A stretch of 64,000 nt of DNA from Aliidiomarina haloalkalitolerans (GCF_003987315.1 NZ_PIPI01000007.1:62001-126000); one strand, 5' to 3'; shown: positions 33,491-43,457, counted from the stretch's first letter. The notes: a model not told the origin generated them from the sequence alone. Program-made: numbers and translations.

Positions 33491-36400
33491 TTGCACGGAC
33501 GTTTATCGAGCGCCCCGTGCTTGCATCAGTACTCTCGATACTGATTGTGATTGCGGGACTCATGTCACTGCGGATGTTGCCAGTTCAACAGTACCCGCAA
33601 ATTGTCCCACCTCAGGTTGTCGTAAGCGCCAGTTACTCAGGTGCAACCGCAGAAGCAGCATCGCAAGCGGTCGCAGCACCACTCGAGCTGTATATTAACG
33701 GCGTTGAGAACATGCTGTATATGACCTCGTCGGCTGACGACAGTGGCGGTGTTAGTATCACTGTGGTGTTCGATGTCGGTACCGACGTCGACCAAGCCGC
33801 GATTGACGTTGAGGCGCAAGTGCAACGTGCCTATTCGCGTTTACCGGAAGAAGTGCAGCGTAATGGCGTTCAAATTCGCAAACAATCCAGCGCCATCCTC
33901 AAAATTGTTTCTTTGAGTTCGCCGGATGGCAGCCGCGACTCATTGTTCCTAAATAACTATGCAACGCTGACCGTACAGGATGAACTGAGTCGAATTAACG
34001 GCGTCGCACAGGTTACTTTCTTTGGATCCAAAACCTATTCCATGCGAGTTTGGCTGCGCCCCGACCAACTTGCAGATTACGGCATGACTCCGGCCGATGT
34101 CAGTAACGCAGTACGCGAACAGAACGCAATGTTTGCAGCTGGCCGTTTTGGTGATGCACCAAACCCAAATAACCCACAAGAAATTTCGCTACCAATTGGT
34201 ACCGAAGGGCGTTTTTCGTCCGTCGAACAGTTTGAAGAAATCATTCTCCGCAGTGACCCAGGCGGGTCCGTGGTGCGCTTACGCGATGTCGCTCGCGTTG
34301 AGCTCGGTGCCAGTAACTACGACTTTGATGCAGTTCAGAATGGCGAAACCGTCGTACCCATGGGGATTTTCTTACGCCCAGGTGCAAATGCACTCGAAGT
34401 GTCAGAAGAAGTCGACCGTGTCATGGCGCGCATGAGTCAGGCTTTCCCAACTGGCGTCGACTATTCAATTTCGTTTGATACCACCGATTTCGTCAAAGTG
34501 TCGATTCAACAGGTGGTGTTTACCTTGTTCCAAGCCTTAGTCTTGGTCATGTTTGTTATTTACGTGTTCCTGCAACGTTGGCGAGCAGCACTTATTCCAC
34601 TGTTATCGATTCCGGTGGCATTGATTGGTGCGTTTGCGGGCATGTACGTGTTTGGCTTCTCGGTGAACTTACTGACGCTACTGGCGATGGTATTGGCCAT
34701 CGGTATCGTGGTGGATGACGCAATTGTCGTGCTCGAGAACGTCGAACGGCTCATTAAAGAGCGCGGGCTTACGCCGAAAGAAGCAGCCATAGAGGCAATG
34801 GAAGAAGTCTCAACACCGATTGTGACCATGGTGCTTGTGCTCGCAGCGGTATTTATTCCGGTTGCTTTCCTTGGTGGTTTAGCTGGGGTGATGTATCAGC
34901 AGTTTGCCTTAACCATCGCTGTGTCTGTGATTCTTTCCGGCTTCGTCGCTTTGACCTTGTCGCCGGCGCTATGTGCGCAAATTCTGCAAGAAAAGCCATC
35001 GGCGCCGCCGGTGATTCTGCAGAAGTTTAACGTCTTCTTTGAACGTATGACCCAACGCTATACCGACGGCGTGCGCTTTATGCTGAAGCGCACCGCCATG
35101 GCGAGTGCCATTTTTGTCGCGGTTGCATTGTCGGCATGGGGAGCATTTAGTCTCTTGCCGGGTGGCTTGGTGCCCGACGAAGACCAAGGCTATGTCTTAG
35201 TGTCACACCGCTTACCAGAAGGCGCTTCGCTTGACCGAACCAGCGATTTTTCACTGGACTGGAACGCCGAGCTGCAGAATATGGACGGCGTTGCGAATAC
35301 GCTCACCTTTATGGGCTATGACATGGTCAATGGCGGCCGTAAGCAAAACGTTGGGGCGAGCTTTGTAACTCTTGACCATTGGGATGACCGCAACTTGCGC
35401 CGGAACAACTCGCAAGCATTTGCCGAGCAGGTTAACCAAGCGGGTCAAGCCCATGCGCAAGCCAACATTAGTGCGTACAACCCGCCACCAATCTCGGGTA
35501 TTTCGACCACCGGTGGCTTAACCGCTTATTTGGTTGCGATTATGGACGGCGACACCGATAACTTAGTCGCACGTTTAAATGCGGTCATTGAACAAGCCAA
35601 CGAGCGTCCTGAGTTGCGTAATGTGCGGACAACTCTGAACCTCGATATTCCGCGCTATACAGCCTATGTGGATCGCGAGCGAGCTAAATCAATCGGCGTG
35701 CCAATTGACCAGATATTCGCAGCCATGCGCGCCACCTTCGGTCGTCAGTACATCAATGACTTCAACTACCTTGGTCGTGCGTGGCGGGTGTATATGATGG
35801 CAGAGTCATCGTACCGGGAAGGCCCGCATAACTTTGCTGACGTGTTTGTGCGCGCTGGCAGTGGTGACATGATTCCACTGAACGCAGTTGTGCGCGTTGA
35901 TCGGACAACTGGCCCCGACGAAGTACACCGATACAATAACCGTCCGGCAGCACGCTTATTGGCTGACCCAGCGCCTGGTTATTCAAGTGGCCAAGCAATG
36001 CTGGCGCTTGAAGCCATCGTCAATGACTTAGTCAGTGATGACCAAGACTATCAATTGTTCTGGACCGGTGCCTCGCAACAGGAGCGAGCATCAGGCAACG
36101 CCGCAGGCTTGGCTTTCGGCTTTGCGATTCTAATGGTTTTCCTCTTGCTTGCGGCACAGTACGAGCGCTGGACGTTACCGCTCGCCGTTCTTACTGCGAT
36201 TCCTTTTGCGGTGTTCGGTGCAGTGCTCGCAACTTGGGTTACCGGACTGCAGAATAATATTTATTTCCAAGTCGGCTTATTGGTATTGATTGGTTTGTCG
36301 GCGAAGAATGCGATCCTCATTGTTGAGTTCGCAGTTATCAATCGGAAGCGTGGCATGAGTGTGGTGGCCTCCGCATTAACGGCATGCCGTCAGCGCTTCC

Positions 36401-36627
36401 GACCCATTCTGATGACATCGCTCGCCTTTATTCTTGGCGCGTTACCGTTGGTGTTTACTTCTGGCGCCGGTGCAGCGGCGCGCCAAGCGGTCGGTGTCAC
36501 TGTGGTGGGCGGCATGCTCATCGCAACGTTCGTCTCGATTTTCTTTATACCGGTGTTTTACCAGTGGATCGAGAAGCGAGCTTTGGCGCGGAGCATGAAG
36601 AAGCGACGCAGGCCTTCAAGCAACTGA
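33487..36627 (+). CDS. RND multidrug efflux pump, HAE1 family (AcrB/MexB type)
   Basis: A proton-driven trimeric drug exporter. The 1046 residues are normal for the family. Twelve transmembrane helices with two large periplasmic loops are visible. The proton-relay Asp-Asp pair in helix 4 is in GIVVDDAIVVLENVER, and the helix-10 Lys in GLSAKNAILIVEFA. The N-terminus MIARTFIERPVLASVLSI and PQIVPPQVVVSASYSGA are AcrB-like. These features place it in the hydrophobe/amphiphile group, unlike the metal-type RND gene at 51216. It is translationally coupled to the adaptor by ATGA (33487-33490). Substrates cannot be read from sequence. Confidence 0.95.
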   Translation: MIARTFIERPVLASVLSILIVIAGLMSLRMLPVQQYPQIVPPQVVVSASYSGATAEAASQAVAAPLELYINGVENMLYMTSSADDSGGVSITVVFDVGTDVDQAAIDVEAQVQRAYSRLPEEVQRNGVQIRKQSSAILKIVSLSSPDGSRDSLFLNNYATLTVQDELSRINGVAQVTFFGSKTYSMRVWLRPDQLADYGMTPADVSNAVREQNAMFAAGRFGDAPNPNNPQEISLPIGTEGRFSSVEQFEEIILRSDPGGSVVRLRDVARVELGASNYDFDAVQNGETVVPMGIFLRPGANALEVSEEVDRVMARMSQAFPTGVDYSISFDTTDFVKVSIQQVVFTLFQALVLVMFVIYVFLQRWRAALIPLLSIPVALIGAFAGMYVFGFSVNLLTLLAMVLAIGIVVDDAIVVLENVERLIKERGLTPKEAAIEAMEEVSTPIVTMVLVLAAVFIPVAFLGGLAGVMYQQFALTIAVSVILSGFVALTLSPALCAQILQEKPSAPPVILQKFNVFFERMTQRYTDGVRFMLKRTAMASAIFVAVALSAWGAFSLLPGGLVPDEDQGYVLVSHRLPEGASLDRTSDFSLDWNAELQNMDGVANTLTFMGYDMVNGGRKQNVGASFVTLDHWDDRNLRRNNSQAFAEQVNQAGQAHAQANISAYNPPPISGISTTGGLTAYLVAIMDGDTDNLVARLNAVIEQANERPELRNVRTTLNLDIPRYTAYVDRERAKSIGVPIDQIFAAMRATFGRQYINDFNYLGRAWRVYMMAESSYREGPHNFADVFVRAGSGDMIPLNAVVRVDRTTGPDEVHRYNNRPAARLLADPAPGYSSGQAMLALEAIVNDLVSDDQDYQLFWTGASQQERASGNAAGLAFGFAILMVFLLLAAQYERWTLPLAVLTAIPFAVFGAVLATWVTGLQNNIYFQVGLLVLIGLSAKNAILIVEFAVINRKRGMSVVASALTACRQRFRPILMTSLAFILGALPLVFTSGAGAAARQAVGVTVVGGMLIATFVSIFFIPVFYQWIEKRALARSMKKRRRPSSN

Positions 36628-36706
36628 TAAAGTAAGCAAGACAAACGGTTCGATCGAAAGCCCAACTGCCGCCGTACCTAGTGAATAGTGGCAGATATTC
36701 CCAAGC

Positions 36707-36736
36707 AAACGCCAGCAAATATAGCTGGCGTTTTTC
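36707..36736 (+). terminator. Intrinsic terminator of the RND operon
   Basis: A 10-bp stem AAACGCCAGC (36707-36716) and GCTGGCGTTT (36724-36733), 7-nt loop, then TTCTT. Confidence 0.85.
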
Positions 36737-36798
36737 TTGCGAAAATAACTGCTTACTGCCATAACTAAGAGTATTGCCGGAACCGTTTTGGAGGAGCC

Positions 36799-37059
36799 AT
36801 GAAAAATGAATTAAGCATTCGTACTGTGTTAACGGTTTTTGAAAAAATTGTCGATCATGGCGAGGTGATCGACGAACGCCATGTTCTCGACGGTATTACG
36901 GGCTATACCGACCACGATGGTTATACGGTGTATTTAGAAGGGCTGCGGGTGAAACTCTGGACCGGCTTCCACAATACCTATCACTTAGATTACGAGTCAG
37001 AGCGTGATTTTGAAAACTTCATGACAAAACTAAAACAAATCGACCGAGATTACGATTAA
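36799..37059 (+). CDS. Small cytoplasmic protein, probably DUF3081
   Basis: An 86-residue soluble acidic protein with no signal or membrane segment. The pattern LTVFEKIVDHGEVIDERHVLDGI, then TDHDGYTVYLEGLRVKLWTGFHNTYHLDYES, fits my memory of DUF3081, a short family in Shewanella, Vibrio and relatives. Function unknown. ATG 36799 is preceded by TTGGAGGAG (36789-36797), a strong ribosome-binding site placed very close to it. It stands alone between the RND terminator and the hemolysin III gene. Confidence 0.7.
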   Translation: MKNELSIRTVLTVFEKIVDHGEVIDERHVLDGITGYTDHDGYTVYLEGLRVKLWTGFHNTYHLDYESERDFENFMTKLKQIDRDYD

Positions 37060-37161
37060 GCATCAACAAGAGCGCAGGCGCTTACTGACTGCGCTCTTCC
37101 GCTGTACAAAAAATACTTCCGTATGAAATAGTTACTTCCAGAAATCAGAAAAAACAAAATA

Positions 37162-37181
37162 CAGCGTACACTTGTACGCTG
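37162..37181. promoter_or_regulatory. FabR-type operator upstream of the hemolysin III/TrhA gene
   Basis: CAGCGTACA-CT-TGTACGCTG is a perfect 20-bp dyad, 45 bp before the ATG at 37227. It contains the AGCGTACA half-site known for FabR, the repressor of unsaturated fatty-acid synthesis, and E. coli yqfA (a hemolysin III homologue) is reported as a FabR target. Confidence 0.65.
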
Positions 37182-37226
37182 AAATATGTTTTAATGACAG
37201 CTCAAAACTGGTCTGAGGTGTAATGC

Positions 37227-37874
37227 ATGAGTTCAACGAAAGCCAAATATTCACTCGGTGAAGAAATTGCGCATTCCGTTAGTCATGGTCTTGGCGTCAT
37301 TGCCGGGATCGTGGGTTTAGTATTTCTAATTTATTTGTCGTTTGAGTATGGCGATATTTGGCATGTCGTCAGCGTGTCTATTTATGGCGCTTCGATTATC
37401 TTACTGTATTCTGCGTCGACACTTTATCATGCGGTCACGAATCTCAGATTAAAACGTTTCTTCCAGTTAATGGATCATGCCGCCATATTTCTGCTCATAG
37501 CTGGTACTTACACCCCTTTCCTGTTGGTTAATTTACGCGGACCATGGGGTTGGACCTTGTTTATCATTATTTGGAGTATTGCGCTCGGTGGCGTGTTGCT
37601 CGAGGTACTGAAGAAAGAGCGCGTGAAATGGTTGTCGCTGTCATTGTATTTGGGTTTAGGTTGGATGGCCTTGGTGGCAATTAAACCGATGCTCGAACTG
37701 GTGAATACCACAGGCTTGCTGCTGCTGTTAATTGGTGGCTTGCTATATTCCTTAGGGGTGATTTTCTATGTGCGCAAGCAAATGGTCTATCACCATGCCA
37801 TTTGGCACCTGTTCGTGCTGGCGGCAAGCGTCGCCCACTATTTTGCCGTGCTGTATGGTGTGGTGTTGGCCTAA
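37227..37874 (+). CDS. Hemolysin III / TrhA-family membrane protein
   Basis: A 215-residue integral membrane protein with seven predicted helices, homologous to E. coli YqfA (TrhA). Family motifs: EEIAHSVSHGLGVIAGIVGL, SASTLYHA, LMDHAAIFLLIAGTYTPFLL, and HHAIWHLFVLAASVAHYFAV. The conserved Ser, Asp and His residues of the CREST/PAQR superfamily metal site are present (SxxxH in helix 2, D in LMDHA, HxxxH in the last helix). TrhA proteins act in membrane fluidity homeostasis rather than haemolysis. The FabR-like operator upstream supports this. Confidence 0.9.
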   Translation: MSSTKAKYSLGEEIAHSVSHGLGVIAGIVGLVFLIYLSFEYGDIWHVVSVSIYGASIILLYSASTLYHAVTNLRLKRFFQLMDHAAIFLLIAGTYTPFLLVNLRGPWGWTLFIIIWSIALGGVLLEVLKKERVKWLSLSLYLGLGWMALVAIKPMLELVNTTGLLLLLIGGLLYSLGVIFYVRKQMVYHHAIWHLFVLAASVAHYFAVLYGVVLA

Positions 37875-37910
37875 GCTGCGACCACGACCGAATAGATAGT
37901 CAGACATAAA

Positions 37911-37939
37911 AAAACGAGCGCCTAAAAGGCGCTCGTTTT
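37911..37939. terminator. Bidirectional intrinsic terminator
   Basis: A 13-bp stem AAAACGAGCGCCT (37911-37923), loop AAA, AGGCGCTCGTTTT (37927-37939). It serves the hemolysin III gene (plus) and typA (minus). Confidence 0.93.
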
Positions 37940-37961
37940 CATTTGAAATGGAAAGGCAGTC

Positions 37962-39797
37962 TTATTCTGCGCTTTCTGTTTCGCGAGAAGCGCGCTTACG
38001 CTCGTTCTCGGTCAATAGTTTCTTCCGCACACGAATCGACTTCGGCGTCACTTCAACCAGCTCATCGTTATCAATGAACTCAAGCGCACGCTCAAGGCTC
38101 ATCTTAATCGGTGGGGTTAAGGTTAATGCTTCGTCAGTACCGGCGGCACGAATGTTGGTCAGCTGCTTACCTTTCAAACAGTTTACCGTCAAATCGTTAG
38201 CACGGTTATGAATACCAATAATTTGGCCTTCATAAACTTCGTCTGCGTGTGAAGCAAATAAACGACCACGCTCTTGCAGGTTAAACAAGGCATAGGCCAA
38301 TGCTTTACCTTGCGCATTTGAAATCAATACACCGTTAATCCGCTGACCAATTTTACCGCCTTTGTGTGGGCCGTAATGATCAAACGCGTGGTAAACCAAA
38401 CCCGTACCTGACGTTAGTGTCATGAATTCGGTTTGGAAACCGATTAAGCCACGGCTTGGAACCATGAAGTCGATGCGCACACGGCCTTTACCGTCTGGTG
38501 ACATGTCGGTCATTTCTGCTTTACGTAAACCTAAAGCTTCCATCACTGAACCTTGGTGTTGGTCTTCGATGTCAACAGTTAAGGTTTCGTACGGTTCCAT
38601 TTTCTGGCCGTTCTCGTACTTAATGATAACTTCTGGACGCGACACGGCTAATTCGAAGCCTTCACGACGCATGTTTTCGATTAAAACACCTAAGTGCAAT
38701 TCACCGCGACCAGAAACTCGGAACTTGTCTGGATCTGGCATTTCTTCAACGCGTAAGGCAACGTTGTGAACCAACTCTTGCTGTAAACGCTCAAGAATTT
38801 GGCGTGAGGTCACATACTTACCTTCTTTACCAGCAAATGGTGAGGTGTTGACCTGGAACGTCATGGTTACGGTTGGCTCGTCGACTGACAGTGGTGGCAA
38901 CGCTTCGTTGTGACCCACGGCACAGACGGTGTCGGAAATTTTCAATTCACCTAAACCGGTAATCGCACAAATGTCACCAGCGTGTGACGAGTCGACTTCC
39001 ATGCGGTCTAAACCGAGGTAACCGAAAACTAAGCCAACTTTACCGTTCCGGGTTTTGCCATCAGCGCCAACAACAGTTACTTGTTGGTTTGGCTTGACGG
39101 TACCGCGACGAACGCGACCAATACCGATAACGCCTAAGTAGCTTGAGTAATCTAATTGCGAAATCTGCAGCTGTAATGGGCCGTCGATTTCTGCTTCTGG
39201 TGGCGCAACTTCACGAACGATGGTTTCGAACAACGGTGTCATGTCGGTGCCGTGAACTTCTGAGTCCAACGAGGCAAAACCATTCAATGCCGATGCGTAA
39301 ACGATTGGGAAGTCGAGCTGCTTGTCGGTTGCACCTAAGTTATCGAACAAGTCGAAAACTTGGTCAACAACCCAGTCAACCCGTGCGCCCGGACGGTCAA
39401 CCTTGTTGACGACCAGGATTGGGTTCAAACCGTGAGCAAAAGCTTTTTGGGTTACGAAACGTGTTTGCGGCATTGGACCGTCAACGGCGTCGACCAACAA
39501 CAATACTGAGTCAGCCATTGAAAGAACGCGCTCTACCTCACCACCGAAGTCAGCGTGACCTGGGGTATCAAGAATATTGATATGGTAGTCATTCCAATTA
39601 ATCGCAGTGTTTTTGGCCAAAATAGTGATTCCACGCTCTTTTTCAAGATCGTTAGAATCCATGACGCGCTCTTGCATTTCGCCGCGGCTTTCTAGGGTAC
39701 CGCTTTGCTGCAGAAGTTTATCAACCAAGGTTGTTTTACCGTGGTCAACGTGCGCGATAATTGCGATATTGCGAATTTTCTCAATAGCTTTAGACAT
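37962..39797 (-). CDS. typA: Ribosome-associated translational GTPase TypA/BipA
   Basis: An EF-G-like GTPase that binds 70S ribosomes and helps 50S assembly and stress adaptation. It has 611 residues. G-domain motifs: AHVDHGKTT (G1, about 12-20), the G2 Thr in [19 protein letters not shown] (G3), NKVDR (G4) and SALNG in place of SAxxG (G5). Domain II, III and V blocks and the BipA-specific C-terminal domain ([24 protein letters not shown] and [18 protein letters not shown]) are present. The frame is open 14 codons upstream, but ATG 39797 gives the natural start [20 protein letters not shown]. It shares the terminator at 37911-37939. Confidence 0.97.
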   Translation of the reverse strand: MSKAIEKIRNIAIIAHVDHGKTTLVDKLLQQSGTLESRGEMQERVMDSNDLEKERGITILAKNTAINWNDYHINILDTPGHADFGGEVERVLSMADSVLLLVDAVDGPMPQTRFVTQKAFAHGLNPILVVNKVDRPGARVDWVVDQVFDLFDNLGATDKQLDFPIVYASALNGFASLDSEVHGTDMTPLFETIVREVAPPEAEIDGPLQLQISQLDYSSYLGVIGIGRVRRGTVKPNQQVTVVGADGKTRNGKVGLVFGYLGLDRMEVDSSHAGDICAITGLGELKISDTVCAVGHNEALPPLSVDEPTVTMTFQVNTSPFAGKEGKYVTSRQILERLQQELVHNVALRVEEMPDPDKFRVSGRGELHLGVLIENMRREGFELAVSRPEVIIKYENGQKMEPYETLTVDIEDQHQGSVMEALGLRKAEMTDMSPDGKGRVRIDFMVPSRGLIGFQTEFMTLTSGTGLVYHAFDHYGPHKGGKIGQRINGVLISNAQGKALAYALFNLQERGRLFASHADEVYEGQIIGIHNRANDLTVNCLKGKQLTNIRAAGTDEALTLTPPIKMSLERALEFIDNDELVEVTPKSIRVRKKLLTENERKRASRETESAE

Positions 39798-39872
39798 AAA
39801 CCGTATTTGTAACCTGTAATGTAGGGCCGAATCGGCCATAGGGGGGCGGATTGTACGTGGTTTTTGGTGAAT

Positions 39873-39901
39873 AAAAAAGCACCTCTTGTACAGCAGGTGC
39901 T
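39873..39901 (-). terminator. Intrinsic terminator of the GAF-GGDEF gene (minus strand)
   Basis: AGCACCT (39878-39884) pairs with AGGTGCT (39895-39901). On the minus strand the stem is followed by TTTTTT (complement of 39873-39878). It lies 40 bp past the stop codon. Confidence 0.8.
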
Positions 39902-39940
39902 AAATTTAACGATTCTGTAACGATTGATAAGGGCTGCTGG

Positions 39941-40996
39941 TTAATCTTTAACCAAAATAATTTGATTGCGGCCTTGTTGTTTTGCTCGATAGAGATTGTC
40001 GTCGAGCCGCTTGAAGGTCGCCCGAGCGCTCAGTAGCGGTGACAGCTCAATTAAGCTACCACTAAACGTGAGTTTAACTTGATGATGTTTGGCAAAAGTA
40101 TGCTCATTGAGTTTGCGTTGGAAGCGTGCAGCTATTTTTTCAGCAGTGACTAAATTACTGCCGGGAAGAATAATAATAAACTCTTCACCACCCCAGCGGC
40201 CGATCATGTCGGAACTGCGAAACTCGTGGTTACAAAACTCAGCAAACTCTTTTAACACTTCATCACCGACTAAGTGACCGTGCGCGTCGTTTACCTGTTT
40301 AAAGAAATCGAGGTCGAGTAGCAGTGCGGCACTTTTGCGCCCGAGCTCTTGCATCAGGGCAAGTTCATACTGTAGCGCGTGGGTAATCGCACGGCGGTTC
40401 GCAAGCTTAGTCAGTTCGTCGGTGCTTGCTTCAATTTCTAATAGTTTATTCGAGCGTTGGAGAGATTTGAGCGTTTCACGTTGCTGCTCGTTGGTGCGTA
40501 TGAGTTCGAGCTGCGTCATGACTTGCCGAGCGAGCGTTGTAATCGCCTTTTCTTGTTCGGTAGAAAGCTCGCGAGGTTGGTAGTCGAGTACGCAGAAAGT
40601 TCCGAGTGGAAAACCGTCGTCGGTCTCAAGCAGCGCGCCGGCATAAAAGCGTAAATGTGGTTCGCCGGTAACCAACGGATTATTCGCAAAACGCGGGTCT
40701 TTGGTCATGTCGGGAACAACAAAAAGCCCCGGTTGCAGAATTGCATGGGCGCAGACTGAAATGTCTAGCTCGGTTTCGCGAATACCGAGACCAATTTCAG
40801 ATTTGAACCATTGCCGATCTTTGTCGACAAAATTAATCACGGCTATAGGCGTGTTACAAATAAAAGCGCCAAGTTCGGCTAAATCGTCAAAGCGAGGGTC
40901 GTAATCGGTATCTAGTATGTTATACCGCCGCAGAGCTTCTAGCCGAGCACTGTCGTCGGCTGCACAAACATTCTTCACTTGTTTGTCGTTATTCAC
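39941..40996 (-). CDS. GAF-GGDEF diguanylate cyclase
   Basis: A soluble 351-residue c-di-GMP synthase. The GAF domain (about 20-165) starts LEALRRYNILDTDYDPRFDDLAELG and includes TPIAVINFVDKDRQWFKSE, a form common in light or redox-linked GAF-GGDEF proteins. The GGDEF domain (about 190-350) has an intact active site RWGGEEFIII, and RSSD five residues before it is a good inhibitory I-site, unlike the cyclase at 18971. The frame is open to ATG 41017, but GTG 40996 with AAGGTGAG 4 nt upstream is the better start. It is divergent from the DsbA-like lipoprotein gene and ends in its own terminator. Confidence 0.9.
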   Translation of the reverse strand: MNNDKQVKNVCAADDSARLEALRRYNILDTDYDPRFDDLAELGAFICNTPIAVINFVDKDRQWFKSEIGLGIRETELDISVCAHAILQPGLFVVPDMTKDPRFANNPLVTGEPHLRFYAGALLETDDGFPLGTFCVLDYQPRELSTEQEKAITTLARQVMTQLELIRTNEQQRETLKSLQRSNKLLEIEASTDELTKLANRRAITHALQYELALMQELGRKSAALLLDLDFFKQVNDAHGHLVGDEVLKEFAEFCNHEFRSSDMIGRWGGEEFIIILPGSNLVTAEKIAARFQRKLNEHTFAKHHQVKLTFSGSLIELSPLLSARATFKRLDDNLYRAKQQGRNQIILVKD

Positions 40997-41103
40997 ACGG
41001 CTCACCTTGCAACTCATCCTTGAACAAATACGAAGATTCTATCACTATAGCAGTAGTTTTGAGGTCTGCCCATTGGTTGTGCAGATGTAAAAAGGAAATA
41101 AAA

Positions 41104-41769
41104 ATGCAGCGGTTTAACTCTCTTAAAAAGTGGCTTTTAGTCACAGTGTCCATGTTTGTATTGGCAGCGTGTAGCGACGCACCGACGCCGCCAGAGACAC
41201 CAGCGACCGATACAGCGGCAGTCAGTTACAGTGAAGGTTCGCATTACAGGGTATTGTCAGAGCCTGTTCAGCAAGACCAACAAGAACCATTTATTGTTGA
41301 GTACTTATGGGTGGGTTGCCCAGCCTGTCAGCGCTTCGAACCGGTGATGCAAGGCTTCAAAGACGCGAACCCAGACGTGGCTATCGTCCGTCGTCATGGT
41401 GCGTTTAACCAACGTTGGGCCTTTGACGGTGCATTATTTCACGCCATTCAAGAACTGACGGAGCGTGACATTGCAACCGAAATGTTAGCGTTTTATGCCA
41501 GTCAGAATAATCAGTTACCGGACTTGGACCAGCTTACCGGCTTTATTTCGCGTTTAGGGCTCGACCCGAACGACGTGTTTGCGAAGGCGGACTCGGACGA
41601 AATCGAACAGATTTTGCGTCAAACACTGACGGAAATGAGTAGCAATGAGATTAATGGCGTACCCTCGGTGGTGATCAATGGTCGCTACTTACTGGCGACG
41701 CCCATGCCGAGTGATATTCGCAGCCAAGAAGACTTAAACGACTTAATTACGCATTTGTTGAGTCTTTAA
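41104..41769 (+). CDS. DsbA-like thiol:disulfide lipoprotein
   Basis: A 221-residue envelope protein. The signal peptide (MQRFNSLKKWLLVTVSMFVLAAC) ends in the lipobox LAAC, so it is lipid-anchored. A Pro/Thr-rich linker leads to a thioredoxin-fold domain with active site CPAC (in VEYLWVGCPACQRFEP), the helical insertion, and cis-Pro loop GVPSVV. This is the DsbA pattern, although E. coli DsbA has CPHC and is soluble. ATG 41104 has AAAAAGGAAA about 8 nt upstream; the longer open frame from 41020 is not supported. Its terminator (41788-41816) contains a core NtrC-site sequence for the next gene, glnA. Confidence 0.88.
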   Translation: MQRFNSLKKWLLVTVSMFVLAACSDAPTPPETPATDTAAVSYSEGSHYRVLSEPVQQDQQEPFIVEYLWVGCPACQRFEPVMQGFKDANPDVAIVRRHGAFNQRWAFDGALFHAIQELTERDIATEMLAFYASQNNQLPDLDQLTGFISRLGLDPNDVFAKADSDEIEQILRQTLTEMSSNEINGVPSVVINGRYLLATPMPSDIRSQEDLNDLITHLLSL

Positions 41770-41787
41770 CGCATACAGTTCATAGCA

Positions 41788-41816
41788 AAATAACGCACCA
41801 TAATGGTGCGTTATTT
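41788..41816 (+). terminator. Intrinsic terminator that also contains an NtrC site
   Basis: A 13-bp stem AAATAACGCACCA (41788-41800), loop TAA, TGGTGCGTTATTT (41804-41816), then GTTT. The stem centre is GCACC-N5-GGTGC, the NtrC half-site pair. Confidence 0.85.
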
Positions 41817-41841
41817 GTTTCTCTCGCACTATAATGGTGCA
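41793..41841 (+). promoter_or_regulatory. Two tandem NtrC (NRI) enhancer sites upstream of glnA
   Basis: Site 1 at 41793-41809 and site 2 at 41825-41841 each match the 17-bp NtrC consensus TGCACCATATTGGTGCA at 14 positions. Their centres are 32 bp apart, the same spacing as the paired strong sites at E. coli glnAp2, and they lie about 100-145 bp upstream of the sigma-54 promoter. Confidence 0.8.
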
Positions 41842-41936
41842 AAGGGACGCATTTCCAACGTGGTGACGCGCATTAGAAGCTAGCACCCCCGTTGCCTTGT
41901 TTAAAATAACAAATAAAAACAGTGACTTATGTATTG

Positions 41937-41952
41937 TGGCATGGGCTTTGCT
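41937..41952 (+). promoter_or_regulatory. Sigma-54 promoter of glnA
   Basis: TGGCATGGGCTTTGCT fits TGGCAC-N5-TTGCT with one change. The invariant GG (41938-41939) and GC (41950-41951) are 10 bp apart as required. The start of transcription is expected near 41963, giving a leader of about 78 nt. Confidence 0.85.
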
Positions 41953-42040
41953 AAATCCTTACCAGCAAAATCAAAATTCTGCGCCAGACTTTAACCCTGA
42001 CGCAATTAGATTAAGACCGACAGCTACCGTGGAGGCACAC

Positions 42041-43450
42041 ATGTCGATTCAGGCAATTATGGAACTTATCGAAGAGAATGAAGTTCGTTTTATCGATTTA
42101 CGCTTTACCGATACCAAAGGTAAAGAGCAGCACGTGACCATTCCTGTGTCACAAATCGATGAAGACTTTTTCGAAGACGGCAAAATGTTCGATGGCTCAT
42201 CGATTGCTGGCTGGAAAGGTATTAATGAATCGGACATGGTGTTACAGCCTGATTTAGAAACAGCAGTCATGGACCCGTTCTCTGAAATCCCGACTTTGAT
42301 TATCCGTTGCTCAATTCTCGAGCCAGACTCGCGCATGGGCTACGACCGCGACCCGCGTTCAATCGCACAACGTGCCGAAGAGTACTTGGTTTCAACCGGT
42401 TTGGCGGACACCGCTTTAATCGGACCAGAGCCAGAGTTCTTCATGTTTGATGACGTCCGTTTCCATACGGATATGAGCGGCTCGTTCTATAAAATCGATG
42501 ATATCGAAGCGAAATGGAACTCAGGTAAGAGCTATGAAGGTGGTAACAAAGGTCACCGTCCTGGCGTAAAAGGCGGCTACTTCCCAGTCCCACCGGTCGA
42601 CTCATCACACGACATCCGTAGTGAAATGTGTGAAATCATGGAAGACATGGGCTTAGTGGTAGAAGCGCATCACCACGAAGTTGCGACCGCAGGTCAGAAC
42701 GAAGTTGCATGTAAATACAACACGTTAACCAAAAAAGCTGACGAAATTCAGATTTTCAAATATGTTGTGCACAACGTTGCCCACGCCTACGGCAAAACCG
42801 CAACCTTCATGCCGAAGCCACTGGTTGGCGACAACGGTTCAGGTATGCACGTACACATGAGCTTGGCTAAAGACGGTAAAAACCTATTTGCTGGTGACAA
42901 GTACGGTGGATTATCTGAAACCGCATTGTATTTCATCGGCGGTATTATCAAGCACGCTCGCGCACTGAACGCGTTCACTAACCCAGGTACGAACTCGTAC
43001 AAGCGTTTAGTCCCAGGCTTTGAAGCGCCGGTCATGTTGGCTTACTCAGCACGTAACCGCTCAGCGTCGATTCGGATTCCTTTGGTATCCAACCCGAAAG
43101 GTCGCCGGATTGAAGCTCGCTTCCCTGATCCATTGGCGAACCCATACTTAGCCTTTACCGCATTGTTAATGGCTGGTTTGGACGGTATCCAGAACAAGAT
43201 CCACCCTGGCGATGCCATGGACAAAGACTTGTATGACTTGCCAGCGGAAGAAGCAAAAGAGATTCCAACGGTTGCAAGTTCACTAGAAATGGCACTAGAC
43301 GCCCTTGAGCAAGACAATGACTTCCTCACAGTTGGCGGTGTCATGAGTCCAGACATGATCGACGCGTACGTGAAATTAAAGCGCAAAGAAGTTGAGCGTT
43401 TAGCGATGACCGTACACCCAATTGAGTTCGACATGTACTACTCAAGCTAA
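42041..43450 (+). CDS. glnA: Glutamine synthetase, type I
   Basis: Glutamate plus ammonia plus ATP to glutamine, the main ammonia-assimilating enzyme and a dodecamer. The 469 residues match GSI-beta (about 469). Blocks: [44 protein letters not shown], the ATP-binding loop [29 protein letters not shown], and the adenylylation segment [10 protein letters not shown] with the modifiable Tyr. Start ATG 42041 has GTGGAGG 5 nt upstream; the open frame runs back to 41897 across the promoter and is not coding there. It is controlled by NtrC/sigma-54 and followed by an attenuator-like terminator before glnL. Confidence 0.98.
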   Translation: MSIQAIMELIEENEVRFIDLRFTDTKGKEQHVTIPVSQIDEDFFEDGKMFDGSSIAGWKGINESDMVLQPDLETAVMDPFSEIPTLIIRCSILEPDSRMGYDRDPRSIAQRAEEYLVSTGLADTALIGPEPEFFMFDDVRFHTDMSGSFYKIDDIEAKWNSGKSYEGGNKGHRPGVKGGYFPVPPVDSSHDIRSEMCEIMEDMGLVVEAHHHEVATAGQNEVACKYNTLTKKADEIQIFKYVVHNVAHAYGKTATFMPKPLVGDNGSGMHVHMSLAKDGKNLFAGDKYGGLSETALYFIGGIIKHARALNAFTNPGTNSYKRLVPGFEAPVMLAYSARNRSASIRIPLVSNPKGRRIEARFPDPLANPYLAFTALLMAGLDGIQNKIHPGDAMDKDLYDLPAEEAKEIPTVASSLEMALDALEQDNDFLTVGGVMSPDMIDAYVKLKRKEVERLAMTVHPIEFDMYYSS

Positions 43451-43457
43451 TTGAGAC

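Noticed and set aside
41897-42040. 48-residue N-terminal extension of GlnA
   Set aside because: It overlaps the sigma-54 promoter and expected transcript start; [22 protein letters not shown] is the normal GlnA N-terminus.
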